The translations under genes and the position numbers were made by a program. Positions 62,926 to 64,000 of a stretch of DNA of 64,000 nt are shown piece after piece. Under the pieces are notes generated by a model that worked only from the letters and a program-made list of their open reading frames with translations, was not told the DNA's origin and searched no databases. Position 1 is the stretch's first letter. Each line of letters starts with the position of its first letter. Origin of the DNA: Chloroflexi bacterium AL-N1 (lineage in GTDB: Bacteria > Chloroflexota > Chloroflexia > Chloroflexales > Roseiflexaceae); contig WYDT01000019.1 in the NCBI GenBank assembly GCA_013122435.1, forward strand, positions 62,001 to 126,000, in the 5' to 3' direction.

Positions 62926-64000
62926 CTAAACATGCACCTCTTCAACAGTACCACCTTGCTTAGCTGAACGAGCAGCGGCTTCAAGCACCGCCACAACACG
63001 TGCCGAAGAGTGAGCACTCACTGCCAGTGGTTCGCCTGTCAACAGATGATTCGCAATGTTGAGATGATAGGCCGGGCGTTGTGGCTGGGGCAGCACCAAC
63101 TGCTGTTCGACCATAGTGCCCGACGGATGCCGACGAGAGAGTGTAAGATGGGGTGTTGCTTCGGTCACCGGTATTTCTTCTTCCCGCACAAAGACGACGG
63201 GATCAGATTGATGTACCATAATCGAATTCCAATGACCCACAATAGCCCCTTCGGTACCCAGCAAATACCACTTGGGTTTACGTACCGCAGCAATATCAGA
63301 ATAGGTGAACTCTATCTCACGCCCATCGGTAAAACGCACCTGTGCCCGTGCCTGATCTGCATTCGTAATGTCATGCCACACACGCTTGTGTTCCGTCCCT
63401 ACTACCGAAGCAGTCTGGCCAGGAAACAGGTTGAGTGCCCAATCGAGATAATGTGCGCCCCAATCATATAGTGTACCACCAGAAATAGGCTCGTGCGAGT
63501 GCCAGTAGTCACATGGGTGACCGTAATGGCCGACAAACAACTCCAGATAGAATGGTTCGCCGATCAACCCTTCGCGGATCGCCTGCTGAATCGCCAGGTA
63601 ATCGACATCCCAGCGCCGATTCTGATGACAGCTCAATAAGCGCTGGTGCGTTTCGGCAGCTTGCAGCATCTGTTCCGCTTCCTGCCATGTAAAACACAAC
63701 GGCTTTTCACAGATGACATGCTTCCCGGCCTGGAGCAAATCCATCGTCAGACGCGCATGGGTGTTGGGAGGCGTCGCAACGACAACCACATCCACATCGG
63801 TATCATCGATAAGTTCTTGTGCATTTTGATACACACGCACCGTTGGAAAATCGTGTTGGGCCTGTGCTCGCCGCTGGGGATTAAGATCAACAATTGCACG
63901 GAATTCCAGACCTTCGACAGACTGGATCGCTACACCATGTGCATAGCTGATCGGACCATACCCGAGCACACCAACACCAAGCACCTGTGGTTCTACACGC
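62926..64000 (-). CDS. Gfo/Idh/MocA family oxidoreductase, 5' end at window edge
   Basis: An NAD(P)-dependent oxidoreductase of about 352 visible residues. The Rossmann nucleotide fold opens with GVLGYGPISYAHG (a GxGxxxxxH variant), followed by VVATPPNTHARL and the substrate-site Lys in HVICEKPLCF; the C-terminal domain has GGTLYDWGAHYLDWAL with His near 180. The frame is open to the window edge with no ribosome binding site before the GTG at 63984, so the true start may lie outside. Such enzymes oxidise sugar or inositol hydroxyls. It precedes cysS by 33 bases on the same strand. Confidence 0.88.
   Translation of the reverse strand, partial: RVEPQVLGVGVLGYGPISYAHGVAIQSVEGLEFRAIVDLNPQRRAQAQHDFPTVRVYQNAQELIDDTDVDVVVVATPPNTHARLTMDLLQAGKHVICEKPLCFTWQEAEQMLQAAETHQRLLSCHQNRRWDVDYLAIQQAIREGLIGEPFYLELFVGHYGHPCDYWHSHEPISGGTLYDWGAHYLDWALNLFPGQTASVVGTEHKRVWHDITNADQARAQVRFTDGREIEFTYSDIAAVRKPKWYLLGTEGAIVGHWNSIMVHQSDPVVFVREEEIPVTEATPHLTLSRRHPSGTMVEQQLVLPQPQRPAYHLNIANHLLTGEPLAVSAHSSARVVAVLEAAARSAKQGGTVEEVHV

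Noticed and set aside
1..64000. tRNA and rRNA genes
   Set aside because: Intergenic stretches were scanned by eye for T-loop and conserved rRNA sequences on both strands; none with a matching cloverleaf was seen.

Overview
The window looks like a chromosomal stretch of a Chloroflexota bacterium, most like the Chloroflexia (Chloroflexus, Roseiflexus or Herpetosiphon relatives). The main evidence is a complete run of alternative complex III genes (actA-actF) and a multi-gene lipoprotein and secreted-protein complement with the family styles usual in that phylum. Other support comes from PP2C/SpoIIE, STAS and cNMP-sensor kinase regulators and a PLIVR-type C-terminus on a secreted repeat protein. 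Base composition is near 50 % GC by eye. The genus is inference; no rRNA or tRNA is present to settle it.

Layout. 0-13 kb: a partial nucleotide cyclase, a SpoIIE-type phosphatase, a MarR-DUF5519-MATE efflux cluster with two matching operator palindromes, a cyclic-nucleotide sensor kinase overlapping a CPA2 antiporter that carries a UBP zinc finger, a heterodimeric ABC exporter, and a Uma2 nuclease. 12.5-20.3 kb: a consensus promoter followed by a ~400-nt highly structured RNA ending in a terminator, then an alpha/beta-hydrolase-fold gene overlapping mgtE; then a second consensus promoter and short terminated leader, and gltB. 20.4-28.4 kb: actFEDCBA on the minus strand with an extended -10 promoter, a long inverted repeat in its leader, and a separate small RNA candidate behind it. 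28.7-43.3 kb: a GlsB-like membrane protein, a YfbK-type VWA lipoprotein, Rel, LarB, a GT39 glycosyltransferase, a GAF-STAS regulator, an ELWxxDGT repeat secreted protein, a second cNMP sensor kinase, and a LuxR-type regulator whose receiver has lost its phosphorylation residues. 43.4-47.8 kb: an accessory patch with a frameshifted secreted protein, a 29-aa membrane peptide with a perfect ribosome binding site, an IS5-type remnant, two lipoproteins, a protoglobin and a cluster of palindromic repeats. 47.8-64 kb: threonine synthase and a PHP phosphoesterase, two S51 peptidases, a secreted alginate-lyase-like enzyme, a response regulator, a run of three broken minus-strand genes (AraC, GAF, SMP-30-like lipoprotein), a DJ-1/PfpI protein, a cysteinyl-tRNA synthetase fused to a GT2 glycosyltransferase with a histidine-rich tail, and an oxidoreductase cut by the window edge.

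How the pieces work together. The act genes encode the quinol:acceptor oxidoreductase of the respiratory or photosynthetic chain. gltB supplies ammonia assimilation, rel the stringent response, and mgtE magnesium uptake. The most unusual items are the structured leader RNA before the hydrolase-mgtE pair, the CysRS-GT2-polyHis fusion, the antiporter with a ubiquitin-type zinc finger, and several promoter-plus-terminator units in intergenic DNA that look like undescribed small RNAs. No rRNA, tRNA or CRISPR array was found.
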